Part shown: in pieces, positions 24,304 through 33,691 of the stretch
Numbering within the stretch: the first letter of the stretch is position 1
Layout: every line of letters starts with the position of its first letter
Assembly (NCBI GenBank): GCA_029237915.1
Contig: JAQWHD010000048.1
Location: forward strand, 1-56,382
From: Thalassotalea sp.
GTDB lineage: Bacteria > Pseudomonadota > Gammaproteobacteria > Enterobacterales > Alteromonadaceae
Length of the DNA stretch: 56,382 bases
Reading direction: 5' to 3'
Program-made: the position numbers and the translations under genes
The notes under the pieces: model-generated
The model's input: the letters and a program-made list of their open reading frames with translations, nothing else
The model's database searches: none
Told to the model about the DNA's origin: nothing

Positions 24304-25269
24304 TTAACGAAGTATGATCCTTTTTAATGCTCGCATATTATCTCTAGATAATATTTTATTACCTAATGCGGTTAGCATTGACCCTATAACAACTAGGCAG
24401 GCGCCAACATAAGCGAGTGTGTTCAACTCTTGTGCTGAAAAGAAGCTAGGCCATATCCCTTCGGCAATCGTTGCAAATAACACAGTTAATAGCGGTGTTA
24501 TTGCCAGTACAGCACTAACTTTCGATGCGGGCCAATACTTTAATGACTCTGCAAATGTGCCATAGGCGATTAAGGTATTTGCGCAACAAAATATCAATAG
24601 CACTAATGACAGCATATCAAGTGACATTACATCGCTTGGTGATGAGGCTGGTAAGAAAAAGACAGCGCTAAGTAGATAGATGCACCACATGATCTGATTC
24701 GAACTAAAATGGTTCAACATCTGCTTTTGTAATATAGCGTAGGTAGCCCAAGTAAATGACGCGCCTATCATTATCACTAACCCAGTTAAAAAATCATCGT
24801 TACTTAAGCTCTCTTGCGAGCTAAATTGTTGATTGAAAAATAACACCAAGCCTGAAATCAACACGATTGAACCAACCATCTGTCCACGAGAGAAGGATTC
24901 TTTTAAAAACAGTACACTACCTATTAACATCATAAATGGCGCCATCTGGATCAACATTTGCGCTGTTTCGCCTGGTACGAAATATAATGAGCTTAAATAC
25001 AATATATAGTTAAGAGAAAGGAATATTGAAGCCAGTAACATTTTCTTTAGCAAATTTTTACTTTGAAAAATACTGGTTGGAATTTTGTTGTTTTTAAAAA
25101 GCATTAAACCAACAAATACTGCTGCAAAGATAAAGCGATACCAAGTAATGGTATAAGAATCCATTAATTGTAAAACACTCACCAAAGCAAGCGGTAGTAG
25201 TCCCCACATAATAGCGGTCGTGAGAGCTAGGATTAAACCTTTAACATTATTATTTTCTGCTGTTGACAT
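24304..25269 (-). CDS. EamA/DMT-superfamily transporter
   Basis: A 321-residue inner-membrane protein with about ten hydrophobic segments in two repeated EamA halves: one from ALTTAIMWGLLPLALV, the second from GLVIMIGASFTWATYAILQK. It is probably a drug/metabolite or amino-acid exporter; the substrate is not predictable. The typical proline and glycine positions, as in GETAQMLIQMAPFMMLIGSV, are present. It is transcribed away from rpsP and convergent with the methyltransferase gene. Confidence 0.85.
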   Translation of the reverse strand: MSTAENNNVKGLILALTTAIMWGLLPLALVSVLQLMDSYTITWYRFIFAAVFVGLMLFKNNKIPTSIFQSKNLLKKMLLASIFLSLNYILYLSSLYFVPGETAQMLIQMAPFMMLIGSVLFLKESFSRGQMVGSIVLISGLVLFFNQQFSSQESLSNDDFLTGLVIMIGASFTWATYAILQKQMLNHFSSNQIMWCIYLLSAVFFLPASSPSDVMSLDMLSLVLLIFCCANTLIAYGTFAESLKYWPASKVSAVLAITPLLTVLFATIAEGIWPSFFSAQELNTLAYVGACLVVIGSMLTALGNKILSRDNMRALKRIILR

Positions 25270-25528
25270 TCTGTTACCACTCTCGTTGCAGTTTACTGCT
25301 AAAATAACTGCTGTATCGCAGATTAATATCCTATATTTGGCGGGATTTTAACCCACAAGTTGGTTTTTAGCTCGCATTTTGTTGATTATTTTTAGCTATC
25401 TTTACCTTAAATCAGTATTAAAGGTTGCTTTTTCTCGGCAAAAGCGTAAAATCTGCGAGCTTTTCTATCCCTTGTGGATTAGAAAGTGTCTGGAAAATTC
25501 GTTTTATAACTTAAATATAGAGGACGGT

Positions 25529-25774
25529 ATGGTTACCATTCGTTTAGCTCGTGGCGGCGCAAAAAAGCGTCCATTTTATCAGGTGGTTGTTGCTGACAGC
25601 CGTAACTCTCGCGATGGTCGTTTCATCGAGAAAGTTGGTTTCTTCAACCCTACTGCACAAGGTCAATCTGAAAAACTTCGTTTAGACGTTGATCGCGTAA
25701 ACCATTGGGTTGGTTTAGGTGCTACATTATCTGATCGTGTAGCTAAGTTAGTTAAAGACGCAACTGCGGCTTAA
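25529..25774 (+). CDS. rpsP: 30S ribosomal protein S16
   Basis: An 81-residue S16, starting [20 protein letters not shown]. An open frame extends 50 codons further upstream, but the ATG at 25529 has GAGG five bases before it and matches the universal S16 N-terminus. It is the first gene of the conserved rpsP-rimM-trmD-rplS operon, and the extended upstream reading is therefore 5' leader. Confidence 0.97.
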   Translation: MVTIRLARGGAKKRPFYQVVVADSRNSRDGRFIEKVGFFNPTAQGQSEKLRLDVDRVNHWVGLGATLSDRVAKLVKDATAA

Positions 25775-25808
25775 TTAATTTAGTGAAATTGCGGGAGCAA
25801 AAGTAAAA

Positions 25809-26330
25809 ATGAAAAAAGAAGTCACCCTTGGAAAAATCGGTGCTGTTTACGGCATCAAAGGTTGGTTGAAAATTCATTCCTTTACAGATGATCCTCAGGC
25901 AATTTTTGACTATTCACCTTGGGTTATTACCTTAGGTGGAAAAAAGCAAACAGTAACAGTAACTGAATGGCGTAAACACAGTAGTAGTTTAATTGCCAAA
26001 TTTGCTGACATTAACGACCGCACCGATGCCCAATTAAGAACTGGTGCTGAAATTGTGGTTGAGAGTGATGTATTGCCAGAATTACCGGATGGTGAGTTTT
26101 ACTGGCGAGATCTGATCGGGATGGATGTGGTAAACACCCAAGGCTATAGCTTTGGTAAAGTTACTGACATCATGGAAACCGGCTCTAATGATGTACTGGT
26201 TGTTAAAGCCAACCCTAATGATGGGTTTGGTAAAAAAGAAAGGTTAATTCCTTATATAGATGAACAAGTGATCCATAACGTATCGCTTGATTCAAAACAA
26301 ATTGACGTGGATTGGGATCCAGGTTTCTAA
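25809..26330 (+). CDS. rimM: 16S rRNA processing protein RimM
   Basis: A 173-residue protein starting [20 protein letters not shown], the RimM N-terminal domain (G-x-I-x-x-x-x-G-I-K-G). The second half is a PRC-barrel domain ([20 protein letters not shown]). RimM binds ribosomal protein S19 in the 30S head during maturation. It is the second gene of the rpsP operon, 34 bases after rpsP and 4 bases before trmD. Confidence 0.96.
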   Translation: MKKEVTLGKIGAVYGIKGWLKIHSFTDDPQAIFDYSPWVITLGGKKQTVTVTEWRKHSSSLIAKFADINDRTDAQLRTGAEIVVESDVLPELPDGEFYWRDLIGMDVVNTQGYSFGKVTDIMETGSNDVLVVKANPNDGFGKKERLIPYIDEQVIHNVSLDSKQIDVDWDPGF

Positions 26331-26334
26331 CTCA

Positions 26335-27081
26335 ATGGATAACAGCAAAATGAGGATAGAGGTGATAAGCCTTTTTCCAGAAATGTTTACTGCTATCACT
26401 GAGTCTGGAGTGACAGGAAGAGCGATTCGTAATGGGTTAATTGAATTCCAAACTAGGAATCCAAGAGACTTTACCCAAGATAAGCATCGTACCGTCGATG
26501 ATCGCCCTTATGGCGGTGGTCCGGGAATGCTTATGATGGTGCAACCATTACGGGATGCCATTAACGCAGCAAAGAAATCTGCTGGCGAAGATGCGCATGT
26601 GATCTACTTATCACCTCAGGGACGAAAGCTTGACCAAACGGGTGTACGTGAATTATCCACTCATAAATCTCTGATTTTAATTGCAGGGCGTTATGAAGGC
26701 ATAGACGAAAGATTAATCGAGTCGGATATCGACGAAGAATGGTCTATCGGCGATTTTGTGTTAACTGGCGGTGAATTACCGGCAATGACCTTAATTGATG
26801 CAGTGGCTAGATTTATCCCTGGTGTATTAGGGCATAATCAATCAGCTGAACAGGATTCATTTTCTGACGGTTTGCTCGATTGTCCACATTACACTAGACC
26901 AGAAGTTCTGGATGATAAATCGGTGCCGAGTGTTTTGCTTAGTGGTAATCACAAAAATATACGCGAATGGCGCATGCAACAGTCATTAGAAAGAACTTGG
27001 AAACGACGTCCAGAGTTACTAACTAACCTAGCTCTGACTGCCGAGCAGGAAAAAATGCTGAAGCTGATAAAGCAGAAGTAA
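26335..27081 (+). CDS. trmD: tRNA (guanine-37-N1)-methyltransferase
   Basis: A 248-residue SPOUT enzyme that methylates G37 of tRNAs to keep the reading frame. Family blocks: [47 protein letters not shown] (trefoil-knot SAM site) and [18 protein letters not shown] longer frame runs back to 26287 inside rimM; I chose the ATG at 26335, just after the rimM stop. ATG 26350 is also possible (MRIEV). Neither has a strong SD, so translation may be coupled to rimM. Confidence 0.94.
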   Translation: MDNSKMRIEVISLFPEMFTAITESGVTGRAIRNGLIEFQTRNPRDFTQDKHRTVDDRPYGGGPGMLMMVQPLRDAINAAKKSAGEDAHVIYLSPQGRKLDQTGVRELSTHKSLILIAGRYEGIDERLIESDIDEEWSIGDFVLTGGELPAMTLIDAVARFIPGVLGHNQSAEQDSFSDGLLDCPHYTRPEVLDDKSVPSVLLSGNHKNIREWRMQQSLERTWKRRPELLTNLALTAEQEKMLKLIKQK

Positions 27082-27126
27082 TTGTCTTGTTAACGTTGCA
27101 GTATACTCTAGGAATAAAGGTGTATT

Positions 27127-27477
27127 ATGAGTAATATCATTAATCAGCTCGAACAAGAGCAAATGAAAACTGACGTACCAGCGTTTGCCCCTGGTGATAC
27201 TTTAGTTGTTAAAGTTAAAGTAAAAGAGGGTGACAAAGAACGTCTTCAAGCTTTTGAAGGTGTTGTAATCGCTAAGAAAAACCGCGGATTGCATTCTGCT
27301 TTTACTGTTCGTAAAATCTCGAACGGTGAAGGTGTAGAACGTGTATTCCAGACACATAGCCCAATGGTTGCTGAAATTTCAGTTAAACGTCGTGGTGATG
27401 TACGTCAAGCTAAACTTTACTATTTACGTGAACTTTCTGGTAAGAAAGCACGTATCAAGGAAAAGTTGGGTAAGTAA
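27127..27477 (+). CDS. rplS: 50S ribosomal protein L19
   Basis: A 116-residue L19 with the typical [20 protein letters not shown] and [20 protein letters not shown] blocks. It lies at the 30S-50S interface in the ribosome. It is the last gene of the rpsP operon, with a strong terminator 16 bases later. Confidence 0.97.
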   Translation: MSNIINQLEQEQMKTDVPAFAPGDTLVVKVKVKEGDKERLQAFEGVVIAKKNRGLHSAFTVRKISNGEGVERVFQTHSPMVAEISVKRRGDVRQAKLYYLRELSGKKARIKEKLGK

Positions 27478-27492
27478 TTTATTACTTGTTCG

Positions 27493-27525
27493 AAAAAAGG
27501 TCTGCAATTGCAGGCCTTTTTTTTT
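27493..27525 (+). terminator. rpsP-rplS operon terminator
   Basis: AAAAAAGGTCTGCA and TGCAGGCCTTTTTTTTT form a hairpin (one G-U) with a nine-T run, just after rplS. Confidence 0.92.
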
Positions 27526-27548
27526 GCGACCAAGGATGGTCGTAATCT

Positions 27549-27589
27549 GATACCGCGGGAGCGAAGTATCGGTATCTCACAGAATGACG
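27549..27589. repeat. CGTCAT-type palindromic repeat on the - strand
   Basis: GATACCG (27549-27555) pairs with CGGTATC (27570-27576); ATGACG (the complement of CGTCAT) follows at 27584-27589. It has the same plan as the four hairpins at 608-1096 with a different stem and loop. Confidence 0.65.
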
Positions 27590-27631
27590 ATTTTTATCTC
27601 ATCCATGAGAAAATCGCATACATTACATCGT

Positions 27632-27687
27632 GTAAATATAGGTATGTAAAAATAGGTATGTAAATATAGGTATGTAAATATAGGTAT
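27632..27687. repeat. 14-base tandem repeat, four units
   Basis: Four units of GTAAATATAGGTAT (the second has one change, GTAAAAATAGGTAT) run head to tail and lead straight into the dispersed repeat at 27684. Within the 408-base gap 27478-27885 I see only the terminator, these repeats, and hairpins such as ACGACATTCATGTCGT near 27830; no gene. Confidence 0.9.
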
Positions 27688-27723
27688 GCAAATTTGGCCA
27701 TAGAGGGCGTTAAATTTGTAGCC
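27684..27723. repeat. dispersed repeat GCAAATTTGGCC..., copy 2
   Basis: GGTATGCAAATTTGGCCATA followed by GAGGGCGTTAAATTTGTAGC. It is the second copy of the unit at 14175-14214, again preceded by GGTAT. Confidence 0.8.
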
Positions 27724-27885
27724 CTTAATAGCCTTATGCCGATAGAGCAGGGACAGAATTTCTAACATTCTCCCTATAAACGCTGCTTTCATTACGTCCT
27801 CGGTAATAGCTCCGGCATTACTCTAATGAACGACATTCATGTCGTAATGTAAATTTGCGAAGTTTCGGTAGTCGATGCGTTATAA

Positions 27886-28344
27886 CTAATACATGATCTC
27901 AACATGTCTATCTGTGGTTGGGTCAGCCCCTTCTCTATCTTCTGCGCCTTTGCCCATACTTACTGCAACTAAGTGCTCTTCACTAATACCTGACTCCACT
28001 AAATAAACCCATACAGATGTAGCACGTTGTTTTGCTAAACCATGGTTATACTCTTCATCACCAACTTGGTCGGTATGGCCTTGTAACACTATTTTACCTT
28101 GCTTAATGATTTTCATCGCATCGATGTGAGAATCTAAAACTAGCTTACTTTCAGCTGATAGTTGCGATGAATTAAAATCAAAGTAGACAAACCGCTGTAA
28201 TTCAATTTCAACTTTTTGTTGTTCTGGCTCTGAGAGTATTTCAGCATCTAAGTGCGGTTTGATCACGTTCGCACTCTTAAAGTTAGCTTGATGCTGACAG
28301 GCCGATAGGAACGTTAACGCACTGAGAATGAATAATTTTTTCAT
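27886..28344 (-). CDS. OmpA-family outer-membrane lipoprotein
   Basis: A 152-residue protein. The signal peptide ends in lipobox LSAC at about 13-16, so it should be lipid-anchored. Residues about 50-150 form an OmpA-like peptidoglycan-binding domain: VYFDFNSSQLSAES, VLQGHTDQVGDEEYNHGLAK and a closing TTDRHVEIMY. The Asp and Arg in the TD-x-x-G and R positions fit diaminopimelate binding. It probably links the outer membrane to the cell wall. It is divergent from acs. Confidence 0.87.
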   Translation of the reverse strand: MKKLFILSALTFLSACQHQANFKSANVIKPHLDAEILSEPEQQKVEIELQRFVYFDFNSSQLSAESKLVLDSHIDAMKIIKQGKIVLQGHTDQVGDEEYNHGLAKQRATSVWVYLVESGISEEHLVAVSMGKGAEDREGADPTTDRHVEIMY

Positions 28345-28464
28345 GAAATGAGACCAAAGTTTGTAGGCTTATTATTAAGTTATAACATGTTATCGCATTT
28401 TTTCACTATTTTCATTACATCAACTACTAGGCTTCAATAATAGTATGTTTTTTTTGTTAAAAGG

Positions 28465-28484
28465 TGATGACAGCGCTGTCATCA
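28465..28484. promoter_or_regulatory. 20-base perfect palindrome between the OmpA-like gene and acs
   Basis: TGATGACAGCGCTGTCATCA is a perfect, uninterrupted palindrome, GC-richer than its surroundings, 153 bases before acs and 121 before the divergent lipoprotein gene. It looks like a regulator binding site. A shorter palindrome, ACAAAATTTTGT, lies at 28573-28584. Confidence 0.6.
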
Positions 28485-28636
28485 TGTGTTTTTATATGTA
28501 TAACAACTTATTAAGATGACAAACAATTATAATATTGTTAGGTTTTATGGTTATGTAAAATACATAGTGCAAACAAAATTTTGTAAAACCAAATAATAAT
28601 AATAAAAATTTAATACAAATTTAGGCGACAAGAGTA

Positions 28637-30580
28637 ATGAATCCATTAGAAAAATTTTATCCAATTAAAGATGCAGCTAAAGCAAAGACCTATATCGACG
28701 AAGATAAGTACAAAGCACTTTATAAGCAATCTATCGAGCAACCAGACGAGTTTTGGGGACAACAGGCTACAGAATTTCTTGATTGGGACAAACCTTTCAA
28801 TAGCGTGCGCAATGTCGACTTTAAAAATGCCGATGTAGAATGGTTTCAAGGTGGACAATTAAATGTCAGCTATAACTGTATTGACCGTCATCTGGCCACT
28901 CGCGGTGAACAAACGGCAATTATATTTGAAGGTGATGAAGTCGATGATACGCGTAATATAACGTATAACGAATTGCATCAGCAGGTATGTAAGTTTGCCA
29001 ATGTATTGAAATCTCGCGGTGTTAAAAAAGGCGATCGTGTTTGTATTTACATGCCGATGATCCCTGAAGTTGGCTTTGCTATGCTTGCTTGTGCTCGTCT
29101 TGGCGCGGTGCATTCTGTTGTTTTTGGTGGTTTTTCTGCAGAATCAATTAAATCAAGAATATTAGATGCTGATTGCCAGGTTGTAATTACAGCGGACCAA
29201 AGTGTGCGAGGTGGTAAAAAGTTCCCACTAAAAGCTAACGTTGATAAAGCCATTAGTGAATGTGAAAATGTGCATAGTGTTATTGTGGTGAAGCGCACTG
29301 GAGCTGACGTTGCATGGAATGATGCTATCGATATTGATTACCATACTGCGATGCAGCAAGCATCCGCAGAATGCGAACCTGTAATGGTTAATGCCGAAGA
29401 CCCGTTATTTATTCTTTATACTTCGGGCTCTACAGGTACACCAAAAGGTGTTCAGCACAGTACCGGTGGTTATCTTTTATATGCTGCAATGACACACAAA
29501 TACGTATTTGATTACCGTGATGGTGATATCTACTGGTGTACAGCCGATGCAGGCTGGATCACCGGTCATAGTTATATATTCTATGGTCCATTAGCAAACG
29601 GGGCAACTACGTTAGTCTTTGAAGGCGTACCTACTTATCCTGATGCTGGACGTTGTTGGGATATGGTTGAACGTCATAAGATCAATGTGTTCTATACCGC
29701 ACCAACGGCTATTCGTGCATTAATGAGCATAGGCGATGATTTCCCTAACAGTAAGGATTTATCTTCTCTACGTCTGTTGGGGAGTGTTGGTGAGCCGATT
29801 AACCCTGAAGCCTGGCATTGGTACTACGAGATAATTGGTAACAGCAATTGTCCTATTGTCGATACCTGGTGGCAAACCGAAACAGGTGGCATATTGATTA
29901 CCTCACTACCTGGCTCCGCAGGTATGAAACCTGGCGCTGCAGGCTTACCATTTTTTGGCGTAGAGCCGGTGATTATCGACAAAGATAATGGTAGTGAGTT
30001 AGATGGTGAAGCTCGTGGACCATTATTAATGAAAAATAGCTGGCCGGGACAAATGACTACGGTTTATGGCGACCATGCAAGATCGCACCTAACTTACTTT
30101 AGTCAATTCGAAGATTACTATTACACTGGTGATGGCGCGCAACGTGATAGCGATGGCTATTACTGGATCTTAGGTCGTATAGATGACGTGCTTAATGTTT
30201 CAGGTCATCGTTTAGGTACTGCTGAAATTGAAAGTGCGTTAGTGCTTCATCCTAAAATCTCTGAAGCTGCTGTCGTTGGTTATCCTCATGATGTTAAAGG
30301 TCAGGGGGTATATGCCTATGTAACACTTATGCATGATGAAGTAGAAAGTGAAGAACTAATTCTTGAGTTAAAAGCTCTAGTTGCCAAAGAGTTAGGTAGT
30401 TTCTCAAAACCTGATCTTATTCAATGGGCTCCTGGATTACCAAAAACTCGCTCGGGTAAAATTATGCGCCGTATTTTACGAAAAATAGCAGAAAATGATA
30501 TTGGCACATTAGGTGATACTTCAACTTTAGCTGATCCAAGTGTTGTTGATGAACTAATTGAACACCGTTTACTGCGTTAA
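28637..30580 (+). CDS. acs: Acetyl-CoA synthetase
   Basis: A 647-residue AMP-forming acetate-CoA ligase. Motifs: P-loop-like [20 protein letters not shown], the [20 protein letters not shown] hinge region, and [16 protein letters not shown], whose Lys in SGK is the conserved acetylation-regulated catalytic residue. It makes acetyl-CoA from acetate in the cytosol. It is preceded by AGGCGACAAGAG and a 292-base divergent region with the 28465 palindrome. A hairpin terminator follows. Confidence 0.97.
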   Translation: MNPLEKFYPIKDAAKAKTYIDEDKYKALYKQSIEQPDEFWGQQATEFLDWDKPFNSVRNVDFKNADVEWFQGGQLNVSYNCIDRHLATRGEQTAIIFEGDEVDDTRNITYNELHQQVCKFANVLKSRGVKKGDRVCIYMPMIPEVGFAMLACARLGAVHSVVFGGFSAESIKSRILDADCQVVITADQSVRGGKKFPLKANVDKAISECENVHSVIVVKRTGADVAWNDAIDIDYHTAMQQASAECEPVMVNAEDPLFILYTSGSTGTPKGVQHSTGGYLLYAAMTHKYVFDYRDGDIYWCTADAGWITGHSYIFYGPLANGATTLVFEGVPTYPDAGRCWDMVERHKINVFYTAPTAIRALMSIGDDFPNSKDLSSLRLLGSVGEPINPEAWHWYYEIIGNSNCPIVDTWWQTETGGILITSLPGSAGMKPGAAGLPFFGVEPVIIDKDNGSELDGEARGPLLMKNSWPGQMTTVYGDHARSHLTYFSQFEDYYYTGDGAQRDSDGYYWILGRIDDVLNVSGHRLGTAEIESALVLHPKISEAAVVGYPHDVKGQGVYAYVTLMHDEVESEELILELKALVAKELGSFSKPDLIQWAPGLPKTRSGKIMRRILRKIAENDIGTLGDTSTLADPSVVDELIEHRLLR

Positions 30581-30610
30581 ATAAACTGAAAATTAACGTC
30601 GAATCTATTT

Positions 30611-30635
30611 AAAGGAGCTTAATTGCTCCTTTTTA
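30611..30635 (+). terminator. acs terminator
   Basis: AAAGGAGC and GCTCCTTTTT pair around TTAATT, 30 bases after the acs stop. Confidence 0.8.
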
Positions 30636-30747
30636 CATAACTAATATCATAAAGGCCTAAACTTTTACTTGCATAGGTTAATTAAAAGCTGATATTAATA
30701 AGGTACTCAAGCGAGTTTTTCAATTATAACGGTACTAATTCGAAGTC

Positions 30748-30804
30748 ATGCAACTTAATTACACCACATTCCGATATTATCGCTTTACCCATCTTTATTG
30801 GTAA
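30748..30804 (+). CDS. Tyr/Phe-rich leader peptide of the aroF-tyrA operon
   Basis: An 18-codon reading frame, MQLNYTTFRYYRFTHLYW, with four Tyr, two Phe and one Trp, lies 79 bases upstream of aroF. Seven aromatic residues in 18 directly before aromatic biosynthesis genes is the signature of a leader peptide. Its stop codon lies in the first arm of a hairpin (30800-30815), the same layout as pheL in this window. No consensus SD is obvious (GAAG lies close to the ATG). The Tyr-Tyr pair is at codons 10-11. Not in E. coli, where aroF-tyrA is controlled by TyrR repression. Confidence 0.75.
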   Translation: MQLNYTTFRYYRFTHLYW

Positions 30805-30815
30805 GTCTACTTACC
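30800..30815 (+). promoter_or_regulatory. attenuator-type hairpin at the leader stop codon
   Basis: GGTAAG and CTTACC form a six-base-pair hairpin with loop TCTA; TAA of the leader peptide is inside the first arm. GGTAAGTCT (30800-30808) can instead pair with GGACTTACT (30875-30883), which covers the aroF ribosome site, with seven Watson-Crick and two G-U pairs. No U-rich terminator follows, so control of translation is more likely than of termination. The rest of the 303-base gap 30581-30883 holds the acs terminator and presumably the promoter. Confidence 0.6.
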
Positions 30816-30883
30816 GATCCCTTGCTTTACCTGTACAACTTACTTTCAACATTCTTTATAACAAAATCAAAATCGGACTTACT

Positions 30884-31969
30884 ATGTCAACAGCAACTGA
30901 AAATGGAAAACTAAACGATATTCATGTTAATTCGGAAGAAGTATTAATTACTCCAAATGAATTACGTAATAAATTACCTCTTAGCGAACAAGATAGACAA
31001 TTTGTTTTATCTTCAAGAAGTACAATCGCTAAAATTATTCATAAACAAGACCCTCGCTTATTAGTGATTTCAGGCCCTTGTTCGGTACATGATGTTGAAG
31101 CTGCAAAGGAATATGGTCGTAAGCTGAAAACTCTTCAAGAAAAATACCAAGATACCCTTTATGTGGTAATGCGTGTTTATTTTGAAAAGCCAAGAACCAC
31201 CGTTGGTTGGAAAGGCTTAATTAATGACCCTCATATGGATGGTAGCTTTGATGTTACCAAAGGTCTAGAAACCGCTCGTGAATTACTTATCTATTTAACT
31301 GAGTTAGGTTTACCGCTTGCTACTGAAGCACTTGACCCTATTTCACCTCAGTATTTAGCTGAGTTATTTAGTTGGTCAGCAATTGGCGCTCGAACTACTG
31401 AGTCACAAACTCACCGTGAAATGGCTAGTGGTTTATCTATGCCAATAGGCTTTAAAAATGGCACAAATGGTAGTTTAGATGTAGCAATCAATGCGATGGA
31501 GTCAGCAGCGTCTTCGCATCGTTTTATGGGGATTAATCGTGACGGTCAAGTATCACTAATAAAAACATCGGGTAACCCAGATGGTCACGTAATTTTACGT
31601 GGTGGCAAACAGCCTAATTATGATTCAGTTAATGTATCAGTATGTGAACAAAGCCTTGAAAAAGCTGGCTTAGAACAAGCTTTAGTTATAGATTGTAGCC
31701 ATGCAAATTCAAGTAAAGACCATAACCGTCAACCTTTAGTTGCTGAGAATGTGGTGAATCAGATTTGTGAAGGTAATAAATCTATCATAGGCATTATGCT
31801 AGAAAGCCATTTAAATGCCGGAAACCAAAGCTCTAACTTACCTAAAGATGAGTTAGCTTATGGTGTTTCAGTAACGGATGCATGTATCGATTGGCAGGCT
31901 ACAGAGCAAGTGTTTGCGAAAGCCGCGGCCAAGTTGGTAAGTGTTTTACCTAAGCGAATTTCAGCGTAA
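30884..31969 (+). CDS. aroF: 3-deoxy-7-phosphoheptulonate (DAHP) synthase, AroF type
   Basis: A 361-residue class I DAHP synthase, which condenses phosphoenolpyruvate and erythrose 4-phosphate as the first step of the shikimate pathway. Motifs: RLLVISGPCSVHD, YFEKPRTTVGWKGLINDPHM, SWSAIGARTTESQTHREMAS, GHVILRGGKQPNY and IDCSHANSSKDH. It most resembles the Tyr-sensitive isozyme AroF and is followed 39 bases later by tyrA, as in E. coli. Upstream are a Tyr-rich leader and a hairpin that can mask its GGA ribosome site. Confidence 0.94.
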   Translation: MSTATENGKLNDIHVNSEEVLITPNELRNKLPLSEQDRQFVLSSRSTIAKIIHKQDPRLLVISGPCSVHDVEAAKEYGRKLKTLQEKYQDTLYVVMRVYFEKPRTTVGWKGLINDPHMDGSFDVTKGLETARELLIYLTELGLPLATEALDPISPQYLAELFSWSAIGARTTESQTHREMASGLSMPIGFKNGTNGSLDVAINAMESAASSHRFMGINRDGQVSLIKTSGNPDGHVILRGGKQPNYDSVNVSVCEQSLEKAGLEQALVIDCSHANSSKDHNRQPLVAENVVNQICEGNKSIIGIMLESHLNAGNQSSNLPKDELAYGVSVTDACIDWQATEQVFAKAAAKLVSVLPKRISA

Positions 31970-32008
31970 TACGATTAATAATTAAAGAACAATTGAAAAT
32001 GAGAATCG

Positions 32009-33136
32009 ATGAAAGATTTTGAGCAAAAATTACAGCAATGCCGTACTGAAATTGATGAAATTGATCAAAAGTTAGTACAGTTATTAGCAACGCGTAGGGA
32101 AGTAACCGCTCGAGTTGGCGACATTAAGAGCAAAGTAGGTATGCCTATTTTTGCTCCTGAGCGTGAACAAATCTTATTAACTAAGCTTAAGCAACAAGGG
32201 GCTAAATTAAATCTTTCAACCCAACTTGTTGAAGATTTGTTCCGTCGGATCATGCGAGACTCATATTCAAGCCAAGATGAAAAAGGCTATCAATGCATTA
32301 ATAAAAGTGTAGGGAAAGTCGTTGTTATTGGTGGTAAAGGGCAGTTAGGCAGTGTTTTTGTTGATCTATTCAACCGTTCGAATTATCAAGTAGATGTGCT
32401 TGAAAAAGATGATTGGCAAAATAGTGAGCAAATACTGGCTGGTGCAGGACTCGTTATTGTTGCAGTGCCTATAACTTTAACAAATACAACAATTGAAAAA
32501 CTATCTTCATTATCTAAAGATTGTATTCTAGCCGATATAACGAGCATTAAAGACAGCCCTCTTAAAGCTATGCTAGACGTGCATAGTGGCCCGGTTGTCG
32601 GTTTACACCCTATGTTTGGCCCTGATGTTACAGGCTTAATTAAGCAAACTATTATTGTTTGTGAAGGTCGTGATAAAGAAAAGTATCAATGGCTATTAGA
32701 GCAGTTTTCAGTATGGGGCGCTTTAAATTATCAAGTAACAGCCGTTGAGCATGACCGAGCTATGGCTATGGTACAAGTAATGCGTCATTTTTCAACTGTA
32801 TGTTATGGCTACCACCTTATGCAGGAAAATGTTGAACTTGAGCAATTGTTAGCAATGAGCTCACCAATTTATCGCTTAGAGCTAGCTATGGTTGGACGTT
32901 TGTTTGCACAAGACCCTAACTTGTACGCAGATATTATCTATTCCAACCCTGAAAATGTGGTAATGATGAAACGCTTTGCAGAGCGATTTGTCGAGCTTCT
33001 AAATTTAGTTGAAAGCGGTGAAAAACTAGATTTTATTGGTAAGTTTAATCAAGTTGCTAACTGGTTTGGTGATGATGCCCAAAGTTTCTTACAAGAGTCT
33101 AAAGTTTTATTGGAGAAAGCACGTGAGCCAAAGTAA
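32009..33136 (+). CDS. tyrA: Chorismate mutase / prephenate dehydrogenase
   Basis: A 375-residue fusion. Residues about 1-90 are an AroQ-type chorismate mutase ([20 protein letters not shown] with ERE-type residues further on). From about 100 comes the NAD-dependent prephenate dehydrogenase, with [14 protein letters not shown] as the dinucleotide site and [10 protein letters not shown] with the catalytic-type His. It makes 4-hydroxyphenylpyruvate for tyrosine. It is the second gene after aroF; its end overlaps the next gene by 14 bases. Confidence 0.95.
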   Translation: MKDFEQKLQQCRTEIDEIDQKLVQLLATRREVTARVGDIKSKVGMPIFAPEREQILLTKLKQQGAKLNLSTQLVEDLFRRIMRDSYSSQDEKGYQCINKSVGKVVVIGGKGQLGSVFVDLFNRSNYQVDVLEKDDWQNSEQILAGAGLVIVAVPITLTNTTIEKLSSLSKDCILADITSIKDSPLKAMLDVHSGPVVGLHPMFGPDVTGLIKQTIIVCEGRDKEKYQWLLEQFSVWGALNYQVTAVEHDRAMAMVQVMRHFSTVCYGYHLMQENVELEQLLAMSSPIYRLELAMVGRLFAQDPNLYADIIYSNPENVVMMKRFAERFVELLNLVESGEKLDFIGKFNQVANWFGDDAQSFLQESKVLLEKAREPK

Positions 33137-33662
33137 ACGCAAAGTTGTGATGAAATATTTAGTTAAATACAAAGTTTTATTAATGATAATCGCATTTGGC
33201 TTATGGATTTTAGCCGCTGTAATGTCATCTAAAGCACATGCTGGCGAGGATGTTATTGGTAATATTAGCAAGCATCAGTTACTCGATCATTACCCTACCT
33301 TCAGCACTAACTATGATGATTACACCTTATCTGATGATGAGGTTGATGCAGTTAAACAGTTGCCAGATAGCGTTTCAATAAAAGTATTTTTTGGTACTTG
33401 GTGTCACGATAGTGAACGAGAACTCCCTCGTTTGTTAAAAGCTTATAAGAAAAGTGATGTTGAAATAGAAATGATATCTTTAGACATGAATAAATCAGAG
33501 CCAGAGGGGAGAGCAGTGCAAAACAAAATTAAATATACGCCAACTTTTATTGTTTATAATAACAATATCGAAGTTGGACGTATTGTTGAGCAACCTGAAG
33601 TTTCTTTAGCTGAAGATATTTTCGCTTTCTATAAAGAAAGTAAAAAACAAAAAGCACCATAA
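33123..33662 (+). CDS. Membrane-anchored thioredoxin-fold protein with a CxxS motif
   Basis: A 179-residue protein. It has an N-terminal membrane helix or signal peptide ([19 protein letters not shown], ending AHAG), then a thioredoxin-like domain with [14 protein letters not shown] and the cis-Pro block YTPTFIVY. The active site is C-H-D-S, so only one cysteine is present: a monothiol or isomerase-like type. I chose the GTG at 33123 because GGAG lies 7 bases upstream; this overlaps tyrA. ATG 33150 is the alternative. Position suggests cotranscription with tyrA; the functional link is unclear. Confidence 0.72.
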   Translation: MSQSKRKVVMKYLVKYKVLLMIIAFGLWILAAVMSSKAHAGEDVIGNISKHQLLDHYPTFSTNYDDYTLSDDEVDAVKQLPDSVSIKVFFGTWCHDSERELPRLLKAYKKSDVEIEMISLDMNKSEPEGRAVQNKIKYTPTFIVYNNNIEVGRIVEQPEVSLAEDIFAFYKESKKQKAP

Positions 33663-33691
33663 TATACAAAGACTGATGCCTTGCACTTTAC

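Noticed and set aside
27632-27687. CRISPR-like array
   Set aside because: The units are contiguous 14-mers with no spacers and no cas genes nearby.
27577-27792. 71-codon reading frame on the - strand
   Set aside because: It is produced by the 14-base tandem array (repeated IPIFTYLYLHT-like residues) and dispersed repeats; no SD and no protein-like composition.
28573-28584. ACAAAATTTTGT palindrome near acs as operator
   Set aside because: Short and made of A/T runs in an AT-rich region; expected by chance.
30581-30883. TyrR boxes upstream of aroF
   Set aside because: No TGTAAA-N6-TTTACA-like sequence was found; the leader peptide explains regulation better.
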